Shown: positions 1 through 8,033 of the stretch, piece after piece
How the letters are laid out: each line of letters begins with the position of its first letter
Numbering within the stretch: the stretch's first letter is position 1
NCBI GenBank assembly: GCA_900767025.1
Contig: CAAFXS010000019.1
Coordinates: 1 to 59,682 of the forward strand
Direction: 5' to 3'
Origin: Clostridia bacterium
Lineage (GTDB): Bacteria > Bacillota > Clostridia > Oscillospirales > Acutalibacteraceae
DNA: 59,682 nucleotides
Made by a program: the position numbers and the translations under genes
The notes under the pieces: generated by a model
The model's input: the letters and a program-made list of their open reading frames with translations, nothing else
Told to the model about the DNA's origin: nothing
Databases searched by the model: none

Positions 1-20
1 CGAGAAATGGAACTGAATTT

Positions 21-118
21 CGTTTTCTTGCGAGTGGGAGCTGTACGATGGTACCGCCCCCGAGCAAAAAACGAAAAGTGCCTAAAGGCGGCTTGGATTC
101 GATGTCCAAGCCGCCTTT
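21..118 (+). ncRNA. Structured non-coding segment, T-box-like motif and strong hairpin
   Basis: No credible reading frame covers 1-257. Bases 21-31 and 64-73 can pair as the outer stem of a structure whose loop contains TGGTACCGC (49-57), the core of the T-box consensus. A strong hairpin follows (arms 84-97 and 105-118), without a clear T-run. A complete T-box cannot be shown because the window starts here, and the next gene lies on the opposite strand, so no regulated gene is present. It may be the 3' end of an unidentified RNA or a decayed leader. Confidence 0.3.
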
Positions 119-230
119 ATAATGTTAACTGATATAATTTATACTACGGCAAGAGCAAGCCCCTGCCCTACTAAAAGTACAACACCTTAATACGCTTAGG
201 CACGGTTCAGACCACTTTATCGACAGTCTA

Positions 231-257
231 AAGCCTTGCATAATGCAAGGCTTTTTA
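231..257 (+). terminator. Hairpin terminator with plus-strand T-run
   Basis: A ten-base stem (231-240 with 244-253) is followed by TTTTTATT on the plus strand. On the minus strand only three T residues follow, so it suits a rightward transcript from 1-230 better than the leftward PAP2 gene that ends at 258, though it may serve both. Confidence 0.6.
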
Positions 258-1295
258 TTATCCGATTATTTGTCTGTCAACAAAATTGTTATATATTTTA
301 TATACAATCAAAAACAGTGTATATCCGATAATGGCGGCACCGACAACATCGGTTAAATAATGTGCGCCTGCCAAAATTCTTGTATATCCCACAAAAATAA
401 CATAAGCTGCGCTGAACAAAATTGCCACGGGAGCAAGCTTTTTAAGGCTCTCAAATGCACGGCAGAAAAGATAGGACATAAAAACGGTACAGCTATAGGT
501 AGTATGACCGCTGGGGAAGGAATTTGAATGATTATAAATTCCGCCCATATCGTCACCCATTTTGTACCAGGGCGTAAAGTGGGAAAAATCAGTTGAGCCA
601 ATCATTTGTCGATTAAGCACGGCGTGCTGACCGTCGGTAAGTCCGTCCTCATTAAAGAACCCGTTGGAGTAAGCAATCATTTCACGGAAACGAACTCTGC
701 CCGTTATCTCCTTGCACTCCTCAACAATTTTATAAAATATTCCAAGAAGAATACCTGCAAGGGCAAGCCCCTCCAGCTTTCTAAGCTTTGCCTTGTCAAT
801 CTCTTTAAATATCAGGATTGCTATTACTGCAATCACTGTGCAAATGATAAAGTAAAAAAGCTGTGAAACATTATCCCTGCCCAAATTCCTGAGTATATTT
901 TTTACAACATTTTCCACAAGCTTTTTCCAGCCTACAACACTGAGGACGAAAAATCCTGCAGCCGTAACAACATTTAAAGCCGTGCTGAAAAATTTATATA
1001 TTTTGGAATTAACATTTTCCATGGGCTTAACGAAAGGAAAAATTTTGCCGATAACCTCAAGGCATTCGTTAAGATTTCGGCGACATATAAACAGAATTGC
1101 AAAGGCAGGTCCCCACATACCCCAGTAGACAAACTGGCCGAACTGCTCAATAAAATGAACTGCCGAAAACTGCGGGTTAAACAGATTAATGCTAATCTGC
1201 AAATCGTTTATACTGCCAAGCACCATTAACGCTGCCGCCGCAATATAGAATATTACCGAAAAAATTAATAAACACTTTTGACCTGCTTTGTTCAT
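258..1295 (-). CDS. PAP2-superfamily membrane phosphatase
   Basis: A 345-residue membrane protein with about six hydrophobic segments. The C-terminal half carries two signatures of the type 2 phosphatidic acid phosphatase family: PSGHTT near residue 262 and a TRxxxGAHYxxDV motif near residue 310, which supply the catalytic histidines and aspartate. The usual first motif (KxxxxxxRP) is not obvious. Such enzymes dephosphorylate lipid phosphates, for example undecaprenyl pyrophosphate or phosphatidate, on the outer membrane face; the substrate here is unknown. The long N-terminal membrane part preceding the PAP2 core is larger than in minimal BcrC-like enzymes. A GAGGTG ribosome site precedes the ATG. 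It appears to be a single-gene unit. Confidence 0.85.
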   Translation of the reverse strand: MNKAGQKCLLIFSVIFYIAAAALMVLGSINDLQISINLFNPQFSAVHFIEQFGQFVYWGMWGPAFAILFICRRNLNECLEVIGKIFPFVKPMENVNSKIYKFFSTALNVVTAAGFFVLSVVGWKKLVENVVKNILRNLGRDNVSQLFYFIICTVIAVIAILIFKEIDKAKLRKLEGLALAGILLGIFYKIVEECKEITGRVRFREMIAYSNGFFNEDGLTDGQHAVLNRQMIGSTDFSHFTPWYKMGDDMGGIYNHSNSFPSGHTTYSCTVFMSYLFCRAFESLKKLAPVAILFSAAYVIFVGYTRILAGAHYLTDVVGAAIIGYTLFLIVYKIYNNFVDRQIIG

Positions 1296-1378
1296 ATTTT
1301 CACCTCACTTATATAATATCATATCTGCAAAAAATTTCAATATTATATTAAGCCGTAGGTGAAAAGTTTATAATTGCT

Positions 1379-2296
1379 TTATACCCATTCCTTGATAATT
1401 TCGGGATTTTCAAATATTTCGTTAAGGCGGTCAATAAACGGTGTCACATCGCCCATATCAAGCGCTCTGTGGTCAAAGGCAATTGTCAGCGGCAGCTTTG
1501 TGCCTGTTCTGACAGTTCCGTCAGCCTGGGCAATGGGTACAAGCTGGGCAGAGCCGATGGCGATAGCACATACCTGCGGCGGTATAATCTCAAGAAGAGT
1601 GCAGGCACCGTTCCAGTTTCTGCAAACCGAGCCTAAATTTGACACGGTGATTGTGCCCTGTTCAATATCGTGCTTGGTGAGTCTGTCGCTTTCGGGAATT
1701 GAATAGTAATCCTTCTTTGCCTGACCTGTCAAAGTTTTAACCTTGTGCTTTCCTGTTTTTGAGCCGATAAGGCGGTTAACGGTTTGAGCAATTTTTCCCT
1801 TTTTAAGACCCTGCAGGGTGTTGTCAAGTGACACCTCAAACATAACCTCGTTAAGATCGGAATTGTTTGCACGGCGTGCACTGTCAGCAATAGCGTCCCT
1901 CATTTCAGACATACTTTTTTTGTGCATATCGTGCATATTAATTGTCATCATCTCGCCTGTTTTTAAAATCATCGGCATAGAAATATTGATTTCCTCAATG
2001 GTTTTTACACAGCCTCTGACAAGCTTGCGGTTAAATTCAATGTGGGCGTTCAATGCAGGGCAGGCCTTTAAGCCTTCAACAATAACCCGAAGCATCACTG
2101 TGTTAAGCGTCAGCTTTGTTTCCTTTGTTGCGTCCTTGTTTATTTCCTTGCAGACCTTTAAAAATTCCGTTACCTCGGGTTCGTAGGTTACAACTGCGTG
2201 TGGAATTGTTTCCCAGCTTTCTGCTGTCATATTTGATACGATTTTTCTTGCAATACCGAAATGCTCCTGTTTTGTTACCGTGATATTTTGTTTCAT
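1379..2296 (-). CDS. Stand-alone 2-oxoacid dehydrogenase acyltransferase (E2) catalytic domain
   Basis: A 305-residue protein matching the catalytic domain of E2 acyltransferases, the chloramphenicol acetyltransferase-like fold. The C-terminus holds FDHRALDMGD near residue 276, equivalent to the DHRxxDG active site: His and Asp are kept but the following Gly is Met. There is no lipoyl domain or E1/E3-binding domain, and no E1 or E3 genes are nearby. It therefore probably does not work in a classical dehydrogenase complex, and may transfer acyl groups from CoA to another acceptor; that is inference. AGGAG lies upstream of the ATG. The upstream 330 bases hold a palindromic repeat. Confidence 0.8.
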   Translation of the reverse strand: MKQNITVTKQEHFGIARKIVSNMTAESWETIPHAVVTYEPEVTEFLKVCKEINKDATKETKLTLNTVMLRVIVEGLKACPALNAHIEFNRKLVRGCVKTIEEINISMPMILKTGEMMTINMHDMHKKSMSEMRDAIADSARRANNSDLNEVMFEVSLDNTLQGLKKGKIAQTVNRLIGSKTGKHKVKTLTGQAKKDYYSIPESDRLTKHDIEQGTITVSNLGSVCRNWNGACTLLEIIPPQVCAIAIGSAQLVPIAQADGTVRTGTKLPLTIAFDHRALDMGDVTPFIDRLNEIFENPEIIKEWV

Positions 2297-2429
2297 ATTT
2301 TTTCTCCTAAGTAGTTTTTTAGGCTCTCGCCTTTTGCAACTAAATTCTACCTCGGTAACAAGCTTTTTTCTACAAACCAGGCTTTACATTTTGTGGAATT
2401 TTCATTTGCAACCACCGGTTGCGACGAAA

Positions 2430-2543
2430 AATTACGGTTTGTAAGGTTGTTATGAACAACCGTAGGGGCGACTATCAGTCGCCCGCCAATTTCGGCGGGT
2501 AATATCCGCCCACTACGATAACACCGCGACAAACCCTAATTTA
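2430..2543. repeat. Palindromic dispersed repeat, copy A
   Basis: About 114 bp with imperfect 13-bp terminal inverted repeats (AATTACGGTTTGT on the left and the complement of AATTAGGGTTTGT on the right), enclosing nested hairpins around GGGGCGACTATCAGTCGCCC and a GGCGGGTAATATCCGCC-type stem. Two further copies occur at 23956-24053 and 45203-45316. It lies between divergent genes; the rest of the 2297-2628 gap shows nothing else except AT-rich promoter-like DNA. Confidence 0.9.
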
Positions 2544-2628
2544 TTTGATATATTTTACAAATAAGAGTGATGTTTTTTATTGAAAAATAATATGAAAAAT
2601 GATAAACTGTTACCGAAAGGATGATATT

Positions 2629-3759
2629 ATGGAATGGGAATTTAATTTGCCGGTAAAGCTTGTTTTCGGCAACGGCAAAAGAAGAGAGTTAAAAAAATAT
2701 ATTACGGAAATCGGCGGCAGTAACGGAGTGCTTGTTTGCTCAAGGAGCTTTGCGAAAAACGGTCTTGCCGAGGAATTTATTAAATTAAGCGGTGGTACAA
2801 TAAATGCTGTGTTCAGTGATGTCCGCCCTAATCCCACTACGGAAAATGTTGACGATTGCGTTAGCCTTATGCGTGAAATTGACGCTGACTTTGCGGTTGC
2901 TTTAGGCGGTGGCTCGCCTATGGATTGCTGCAAGGCAGCCTGTGCCATTGCAAAGGGCGACGATGTTATCCGCTCCTACCACACCGGCGGAAAGCCCATT
3001 GACAACACCGAGGCTATACCTATGATTGCCGTTACAACAACCTCCGGTACTGCAAGCGAGGTTACAAATATTTCTGTTTTAACAGATGTGGAGCTGAACC
3101 TGAAAAATCCTATGAACGACCCGGCAATGTATCCGAAAATTGCAGTTATTGACCCGGAGCTGACCCTGACGGTGCCGCCGCAAATTACTGCGTCAACGGG
3201 TCTTGATGTTCTTGCCCACGCCGTTGAAAGCTACTGGGCAACCATTCATCAGCCTGTTTGCACCGCCTGCTCAATTTACAGTGCAAGGCTTGTTTTTGAG
3301 TGGCTTGAAAAAGCATACAACAACCCCGACGATATAACCGCAAGAGAAAAAATGGCGGAGGCGTCCATCGTTGCCGGCGTTGCCTTCAGCCACCCTCGAA
3401 CAACAGGCTCTCACGCCTGCTCATTCCCACTGACTAACATTTACGGCTTGCCCCACGGCGAAGCCTGCGCCTTTACCCTTGACTATTTCATCAAGTTCAA
3501 CGCTGACAATGCCGACGGCGACGGCAGAATTACCGCTCTTGCGAAAGACTGCGGATTTGAAAGCCCTTATGAAATGGCAGACGAAATCACGGCAATGAAA
3601 AAGAGAATGGGTATGAAAACAACTCTTACGGAAATCGGATGCACAACGGATGAACAAATCCGTGAGCTGACGAAAAAAAGTATGTCAATGCTGATGACAA
3701 GAAACCCCATCACGCTGACGGAAGAAAACATTTATGAAATGTATAACAAGCTAAAGTAG
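2629..3759 (+). CDS. Iron-containing alcohol dehydrogenase
   Basis: A 376-residue member of the group III (iron-dependent) alcohol dehydrogenases. The N-terminal Rossmann-like half carries a GGGSPMDCCKA motif near residue 96 for NAD(P) binding. The C-terminal half has the metal ligands of the family: Asp and His in DVLAHAVE, His in TTGSHACSF and His in GLPHGEACA. It probably reduces aldehydes to alcohols such as ethanol or butanol; the substrate is not evident. I chose the ATG at 2629 because AAAGG lies eight bases upstream and the protein then begins as relatives do (MEWEFNLPVKLVFG). It ends in a strong terminator and appears monocistronic. Confidence 0.93.
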   Translation: MEWEFNLPVKLVFGNGKRRELKKYITEIGGSNGVLVCSRSFAKNGLAEEFIKLSGGTINAVFSDVRPNPTTENVDDCVSLMREIDADFAVALGGGSPMDCCKAACAIAKGDDVIRSYHTGGKPIDNTEAIPMIAVTTTSGTASEVTNISVLTDVELNLKNPMNDPAMYPKIAVIDPELTLTVPPQITASTGLDVLAHAVESYWATIHQPVCTACSIYSARLVFEWLEKAYNNPDDITAREKMAEASIVAGVAFSHPRTTGSHACSFPLTNIYGLPHGEACAFTLDYFIKFNADNADGDGRITALAKDCGFESPYEMADEITAMKKRMGMKTTLTEIGCTTDEQIRELTKKSMSMLMTRNPITLTEENIYEMYNKLK

Positions 3760-3760
3760 A

Positions 3761-3798
3761 AAAAAGCACAATCGGAATTAACCGATTGTGCTTTTTGT
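3761..3798. terminator. Bidirectional terminator between alcohol dehydrogenase and transketolase
   Basis: A long stem, AAAGCACAATCGG pairing with CCGATTGTGCTTT, with T-runs on both strands, between convergent genes. Confidence 0.9.
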
Positions 3799-3804
3799 TT
3801 TAAG

Positions 3805-4746
3805 TTACTTAACAAATTCTTCTGCAACCTTAACAATGTTTTCTGCGCTTAAGCCGAACTGCTTCAGCAAATCAAGTGCAGGTCCGCTGTGACCGAACTC
3901 ATCATTAACACCGATTCTCTTAACAGGTGTGGGGCACTTTTCGCTGAGGCAGGAGCAAACAGCCTCACCCAGACCGCCGATAATATTATGCTCCTCAACG
4001 GTAATAACCTTACCTGTTTTCTTTGCAGATTTAATAATCAGCTCCTCATCAAGAGGCTTGATGGTTGCAATGTTAATAATTTCTGCACTGATGCCTTTTT
4101 CAGCAAGCACCTTGCCTGCCTCGATAGCCTCGGCAACCATAAGTCCGTTTGCCACGATTGTAACATCGTTACCCTCTGCAACAACCTCGCCCTTGCCGAT
4201 TTCAAACTGATAGCTGTCATCGTGGAAAACAGGCACTGCAAGTCTGCCGAATCTTAAATAAACAGGACCCTCGTAGTTATATGCTGCTTTAACTGCCTGC
4301 TTAGCCTCCACATCATCGGCAGGGCAGATAACTACCATACCCGGAATAGCTCTCATAAGTGCAAAGTCCTCACAGCACTGATGTGACGCACCGTCCTCAC
4401 CAACAGAGATACCTGCGTGAGTTGCACCGATTTTTACATTAAGATGCGGATAACCGATTGTATTTCTAACCTGCTCAAAGGCTCTGCCGGCGGCAAACAT
4501 TGCAAAGCTTGATGCAAATGGAACAAGACCCATTGTGCTCATACCGGCTGCAACGCAAATCATATTTGCCTCCGCGATACCGCAGTTAATATGCCTTTCG
4601 GGGAATTCCTTTTTGAAAATTCCTGTTTTGGTTGCGGCGGAAAGGTCAGCGTCAAGAACTACAAGCTTATCAGCGCCCTCTTTTGCCAATTCCTTTAAAG
4701 CGTTACCGTAGCTTTCACGGGTTGCGATTTTCTTAACTTCTGCCAT
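3805..4746 (-). CDS. Transketolase, C-terminal subunit
   Basis: A 313-residue protein that covers the pyrimidine-binding and C-terminal domains of transketolase. It starts with the Pyr domain (conserved GIAEANMICVAAGMS near residue 56) and ends with the transketolase C domain (TVEEHNIIGGLGEAV near residue 255). With the gene just upstream it forms a heteromeric transketolase, which moves two-carbon units between sugar phosphates using thiamine diphosphate in the non-oxidative pentose phosphate pathway. Split transketolases are common in Clostridia and Archaea. The start lies two bases after the stop of the N-terminal subunit, so the two are co-translated. Confidence 0.95.
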   Translation of the reverse strand: MAEVKKIATRESYGNALKELAKEGADKLVVLDADLSAATKTGIFKKEFPERHINCGIAEANMICVAAGMSTMGLVPFASSFAMFAAGRAFEQVRNTIGYPHLNVKIGATHAGISVGEDGASHQCCEDFALMRAIPGMVVICPADDVEAKQAVKAAYNYEGPVYLRFGRLAVPVFHDDSYQFEIGKGEVVAEGNDVTIVANGLMVAEAIEAGKVLAEKGISAEIINIATIKPLDEELIIKSAKKTGKVITVEEHNIIGGLGEAVCSCLSEKCPTPVKRIGVNDEFGHSGPALDLLKQFGLSAENIVKVAEEFVK

Positions 4747-4748
4747 TG

Positions 4749-5594
4749 TTACGCCTCCTCAATCTCTGCAAGCATTGCTCTCAGCTCTGCCATTGCGATA
4801 TTATATTCTTCCTGATTAGGTGCTTTGCCGTGCCAGCCCACCTCATTTTCCATATAGGACACGCTCTTGCCCTTAACAGTTTTCATAATAATTGCAAAGG
4901 GCTTATTAGATTTGTGGAAAGCGTCAAAGGCTTTTTCAATATCGTCAAAATCATTGCCGTCAATTGTGATTACATCAAAGCCGAAGGCCTCAAGCTTTTT
5001 ATCAACAGGCTCTGCGCTCATTACCTCTTCGCAAGCACCGTCAATCTGCAAGCCGTTGCAGTCGATAATTACGCAAAGATTATCAAGCTTATACTGGTTG
5101 GCAAACATAAGAGCCTCCCAAACCTGACCCTCTTCAATTTCGCCGTCGCCTAAAAGGGTGTAAACATTAATATCGTCTTTGCCGATATATTTCGCGCCCT
5201 TTGCCATTCCCACTGCGGCGCTGATGCCCTGACCAAGTGAGCCTGTGGACATATCAATACCCGGAACGGTATTCATATTAGGATGACCCTGAAGGTATGA
5301 ATCAATATGGCGGAGGGTGGGCAAATCCTCAACAGGGAAAAATCCTTTATACGCCAAAGCACTGTAAAGACCCGGCGCACAGTGACCCTTTGAGAGAACA
5401 AATCTGTCACGGTTTTCATCCTTAGGATTTTTGGGGTCGACCCTCATTTCCTTAAAATAAAGATATGCAAAGAGGTCGGCGGAGGACAGGCTGCCGCCGG
5501 GATGACCGGCTTTTGCACCGTAGGTGCTTTCAATAATGCCCATCCTTATTTTTGTGGCGTATGCACTAAGCATTTTTTTAGTTTCTTTGTTCAT
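4749..5594 (-). CDS. Transketolase, N-terminal subunit
   Basis: A 281-residue thiamine-diphosphate-binding half of transketolase. It has GHPGGSLSSADLFAYLYF near residue 31, His in SKGHCAPGLYSAL, and the ThDP/Mg motif starting GDGEIEEGQVWEAL and ending at IIDCN about 30 residues later. It lacks the pyrimidine-binding domain, which is in the next gene (start two bases after this stop). Together they link pentose phosphates to glycolysis; rpe in the same window (25851) acts in the same pathway. An AGGAG site precedes the ATG. The LCP gene ends 23 bases upstream on the same strand, so read-through from the sortase/LCP unit is possible. Confidence 0.95.
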   Translation of the reverse strand: MNKETKKMLSAYATKIRMGIIESTYGAKAGHPGGSLSSADLFAYLYFKEMRVDPKNPKDENRDRFVLSKGHCAPGLYSALAYKGFFPVEDLPTLRHIDSYLQGHPNMNTVPGIDMSTGSLGQGISAAVGMAKGAKYIGKDDINVYTLLGDGEIEEGQVWEALMFANQYKLDNLCVIIDCNGLQIDGACEEVMSAEPVDKKLEAFGFDVITIDGNDFDDIEKAFDAFHKSNKPFAIIMKTVKGKSVSYMENEVGWHGKAPNQEEYNIAMAELRAMLAEIEEA

Positions 5595-5617
5595 AAGAAG
5601 GCTCTCCTATATAAAAA

Positions 5618-6877
5618 TTAGTCAATCTGTGTATAGAATGTATCAAGCACTGTTTCAAGTGTTGAGTCCTCGTCGGGATAAAACTCCGCATATACAAAGC
5701 CGTTGTAGTCTTTTCTGTCGCTTTCCTTCATCTCACCGTCAAGAGTAACGCTTTCAAAATCGGTTATTCCCTTTGACAAAAGCAGTGAGGCCATATATGT
5801 TACATTTGATATATCAATATTTGTAGTGCTGTAAAGCGACGCGGTGTTGTAAAGGTCGTTAACTATGCTGAAATCATTTTTAACTGCGGGAACAAGCTGT
5901 GCGGCAAATGCCTTAACATACTGAATCTGCCTTGCGGTTCTGTTAAGTGACGCTTCAACATCGTCAAGGTCTCTCTGACGGACATAGGTTTCCGTCATTT
6001 CGCCTGTTAAATGCACCTTGTCACCTACGGCAATGCCCTTGTTTTTGAAATTATAAAGGGATTCAACGGTTACGCCGCCGATGGCATCGTTGATAGGTGC
6101 AATACCGTTAAGGTCAAGAGCAAAATACTTGTTAATAGGCACATTGTAAAGAATACGGGAAAGTGAGGTTAACACATTTTCGGCAGAGGTATCCTTTCCG
6201 TTGCCGTAAGCATAGCTGAGGCAGAGCTGCATATTCTCGCTTCTGAGGAACTCTCCGTCCTCACTGTATAAATCCACATCAACCATGGTGTCACGGGGAA
6301 CGGCAATAACCTTTACTCTGCCGGTGGCAGTATTAACCGTTACAACCATATCGGCGTCGGCCTGGCCTGCAGTGCCTATGGTAGTCACCTCGTCAAGCTC
6401 GCGCTTGTCAATACCGAGAAATGCAACGGAAACCACATCCTCGTTATAAACATATTTATGGCCGTTATATTCCACAACATCCTGATACTCGGTCTGCTTT
6501 GCAACATTCTTCATATCAGCCTTGCCTCTTCGGTCAAGAATTAAAAAGGCACCTGCGCCCAGCACTGCAATCACAAGAACAACAACCAAAATGAAAGCTA
6601 AAAATCTTACGATAAAAGGCTTTTTTTTCTTCTCGTGCTTATGCTTATGGGAATGACTGCTATGCCCGCTTGACGAATGGTGATGGTGATGCTCGCCCGA
6701 TGAGTGGTGATGCTCGCCTGATGAATGGTGGTGATGGTGCTCGGACAAGGGCACATCAATCATCCTATCTCCGCCTACGGCTTTTACATCGTCCTGCCCT
6801 TCCTCCGACAAGGTGAAATCCTCAACAATGTCGAAATCGGAATCGTTATTCAAATTTGGATCAATAGGTTTTTTCAT
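5618..6877 (-). CDS. LCP (LytR-CpsA-Psr) family protein with histidine-rich N-terminus
   Basis: A 419-residue type II membrane protein. Residues 1-85 are predicted cytoplasmic and include a histidine-rich stretch (18 His between residues 47 and 81, in clusters separated by Ser, Gly and Glu), then Lys residues and one membrane segment (about 88-113). The outer part is an LCP domain starting VAFLGIDKREL, with the VPRDTMV motif and later Arg residues of the family. LCP enzymes attach undecaprenyl-linked glycopolymers to peptidoglycan. The ATG lies inside the last codons of the sortase gene (17-base overlap) with only a distant GGAG, so its translation is probably coupled. The histidine tract is not a known part of the family. 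Confidence 0.88.
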   Translation of the reverse strand: MKKPIDPNLNNDSDFDIVEDFTLSEEGQDDVKAVGGDRMIDVPLSEHHHHHSSGEHHHSSGEHHHHHSSSGHSSHSHKHKHEKKKKPFIVRFLAFILVVVLVIAVLGAGAFLILDRRGKADMKNVAKQTEYQDVVEYNGHKYVYNEDVVSVAFLGIDKRELDEVTTIGTAGQADADMVVTVNTATGRVKVIAVPRDTMVDVDLYSEDGEFLRSENMQLCLSYAYGNGKDTSAENVLTSLSRILYNVPINKYFALDLNGIAPINDAIGGVTVESLYNFKNKGIAVGDKVHLTGEMTETYVRQRDLDDVEASLNRTARQIQYVKAFAAQLVPAVKNDFSIVNDLYNTASLYSTTNIDISNVTYMASLLLSKGITDFESVTLDGEMKESDRKDYNGFVYAEFYPDEDSTLETVLDTFYTQID

Positions 6878-7685
6878 CTTTTACTAATACTCCGCATACA
6901 AGATATCTGCTGCTTTTCTGATTTGTAATACAGGTTGACAAAACAACGATTTTGCTGTTTTCATTCAATTCCTTATCAAGCTGTGTTCTTACATTTTTCA
7001 AAGCAGAGGTGGGGTTTGAAATATATTCCTGAAAATCCAAAAACTCCTGTGTGTTTGCAAAGTTAAAGGAATTCATTATGTGTCGGTCGTCATATTTGAA
7101 TGCCGAAATAACATTATATGTCAGCTTTCTGGTGGGTGTGTAAATATAGAAATACGGATGAGCGTTGAAAAACTCCTCTTTTTCAAACCTGTGAAGCGGT
7201 GTGAAAAATGTATCCCCATAGCCGTTGTGACCGTAAATCACAGTTACCCTGTCATTAAAGCTTTTGCTGTTAATCATCTCGGTGTAGATTGCACCGCTTG
7301 CGGACCAGCTTTTATCCTCCGCCGTATGCTTTAAATAAAATTCATCATCGGTAGGACTCTGAACAATAGGATAATCAACATTTGTATCATCAATTTTTAT
7401 GTAGGCATAAATATCCCCGTTCTGTGCCTGCAACGCTTCAAAATCGATAGGGTTTTCCACCCTGTTTTCCACAGGAGCAGCTGTGGTTGAGGAAGCAGTT
7501 GTCTGCACCGGCTTGTCTGCCAAATGCTGATTATAAAGCTGTATTCCGAAATAGACAGCGCAGAAAATAATTACAAAGGAAATAATAAATATAAGTATAA
7601 GCTTAATCTTTTTCTTTTTATCATTTTCCTGCGGATTAATGCCTTCGGGGTTTTGATTTTCTTTTTTTTCTTCTTGATTTGACAC
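6861..7685 (-). CDS. srtB: Class B sortase
   Basis: A 274-residue transpeptidase with a cytoplasmic Lys-rich N-terminus, one membrane anchor (about residues 30-50) and an outer sortase domain. Catalytic residues are visible: His in VIYGHNGYG, Cys in VVLSTC and Arg in SSRYLV. The gap between His and Cys and the sequence around them are of class B type. It would cleave sorting signals and link proteins to peptidoglycan. Two proteins in this window carry matching signals (SPNTG at 8034-8567, SPATG at 31347-32474). I prefer a GTG start at 7685 because AGGTGG lies nine bases upstream; an ATG seven codons further up has no ribosome site. The MITE-like element abuts this ribosome site. LCP overlaps its 3' end. 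Confidence 0.92.
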   Translation of the reverse strand: MSNQEEKKENQNPEGINPQENDKKKKIKLILIFIISFVIIFCAVYFGIQLYNQHLADKPVQTTASSTTAAPVENRVENPIDFEALQAQNGDIYAYIKIDDTNVDYPIVQSPTDDEFYLKHTAEDKSWSASGAIYTEMINSKSFNDRVTVIYGHNGYGDTFFTPLHRFEKEEFFNAHPYFYIYTPTRKLTYNVISAFKYDDRHIMNSFNFANTQEFLDFQEYISNPTSALKNVRTQLDKELNENSKIVVLSTCITNQKSSRYLVCGVLVKDEKTY

Positions 7686-7699
7686 TATATATAACCACC

Positions 7700-7974
7700 T
7701 AAGCAAGCGAGATAAACCCGAACAAGCCTAAAACGGCTTGATTTCGGCGTATTTTCGCTTTTCGTCCTTGTAAGGCGCCAGCCTAACTTCCTCCTCAAAA
7801 CAAAAATCTGCTCAAAATCAATTCCGTTTTAGGTCGCAGATTTTTTATGAAACGGATTTTTTGATAGGCAAGGCACAAAACGCAGTTAATCCTTTCGGAT
7901 TAACGAGTATTTTAACACAGCATAGCAGAAAATCCGTTCATAAAAAACTTATTCGGATTTATCTCGCTTGCTTA
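7700..7974. mobile_element. MITE-like element with 27-bp terminal inverted repeats
   Basis: Near-perfect inverted repeats (left 7700-7726, TAAGCAAGCGAGATAAACCC...; right 7948-7974) enclose about 220 bp without a reading frame. Internal structure includes a perfect hairpin GTTAATCC/GGATTAAC (7885-7904) and paired AAATCCGTT-type segments. It could fold into one large cruciform or RNA structure. Transposition is inferred from its form only; no transposase is encoded and no target duplication is clear. It fills the gap upstream of srtB. Confidence 0.75.
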
Positions 7975-7983
7975 AGACTAAAA

Positions 7984-8022
7984 AGACCTGTTTACCTCTA
8001 TGGGTAAACAGGCTTTTTGATT
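7984..8022 (-). terminator. Terminator of the SPNTG surface protein gene
   Basis: CCTGTTTACC pairs with GGGTAAACAGG and is followed on the minus strand by CTTTTT. It lies directly after the stop at 8034. Confidence 0.85.
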
Positions 8023-8033
8023 TAAAATATTAA

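Noticed and set aside
1..120. Complete T-box riboswitch
   Set aside because: Only a short core motif is found, without specifier stem, proper antiterminator pairing or a regulated gene downstream on the same strand.
2347..2532. 61-residue open frame on the minus strand
   Set aside because: It runs through the palindromic repeat copy A, has no ribosome site and a composition dictated by the repeat.
6635..6739. Cloning-tag contamination as origin of the histidine runs in the LCP gene
   Set aside because: The runs are interspersed with Ser, Gly and Glu, use mixed codons and are in frame within an otherwise natural protein.
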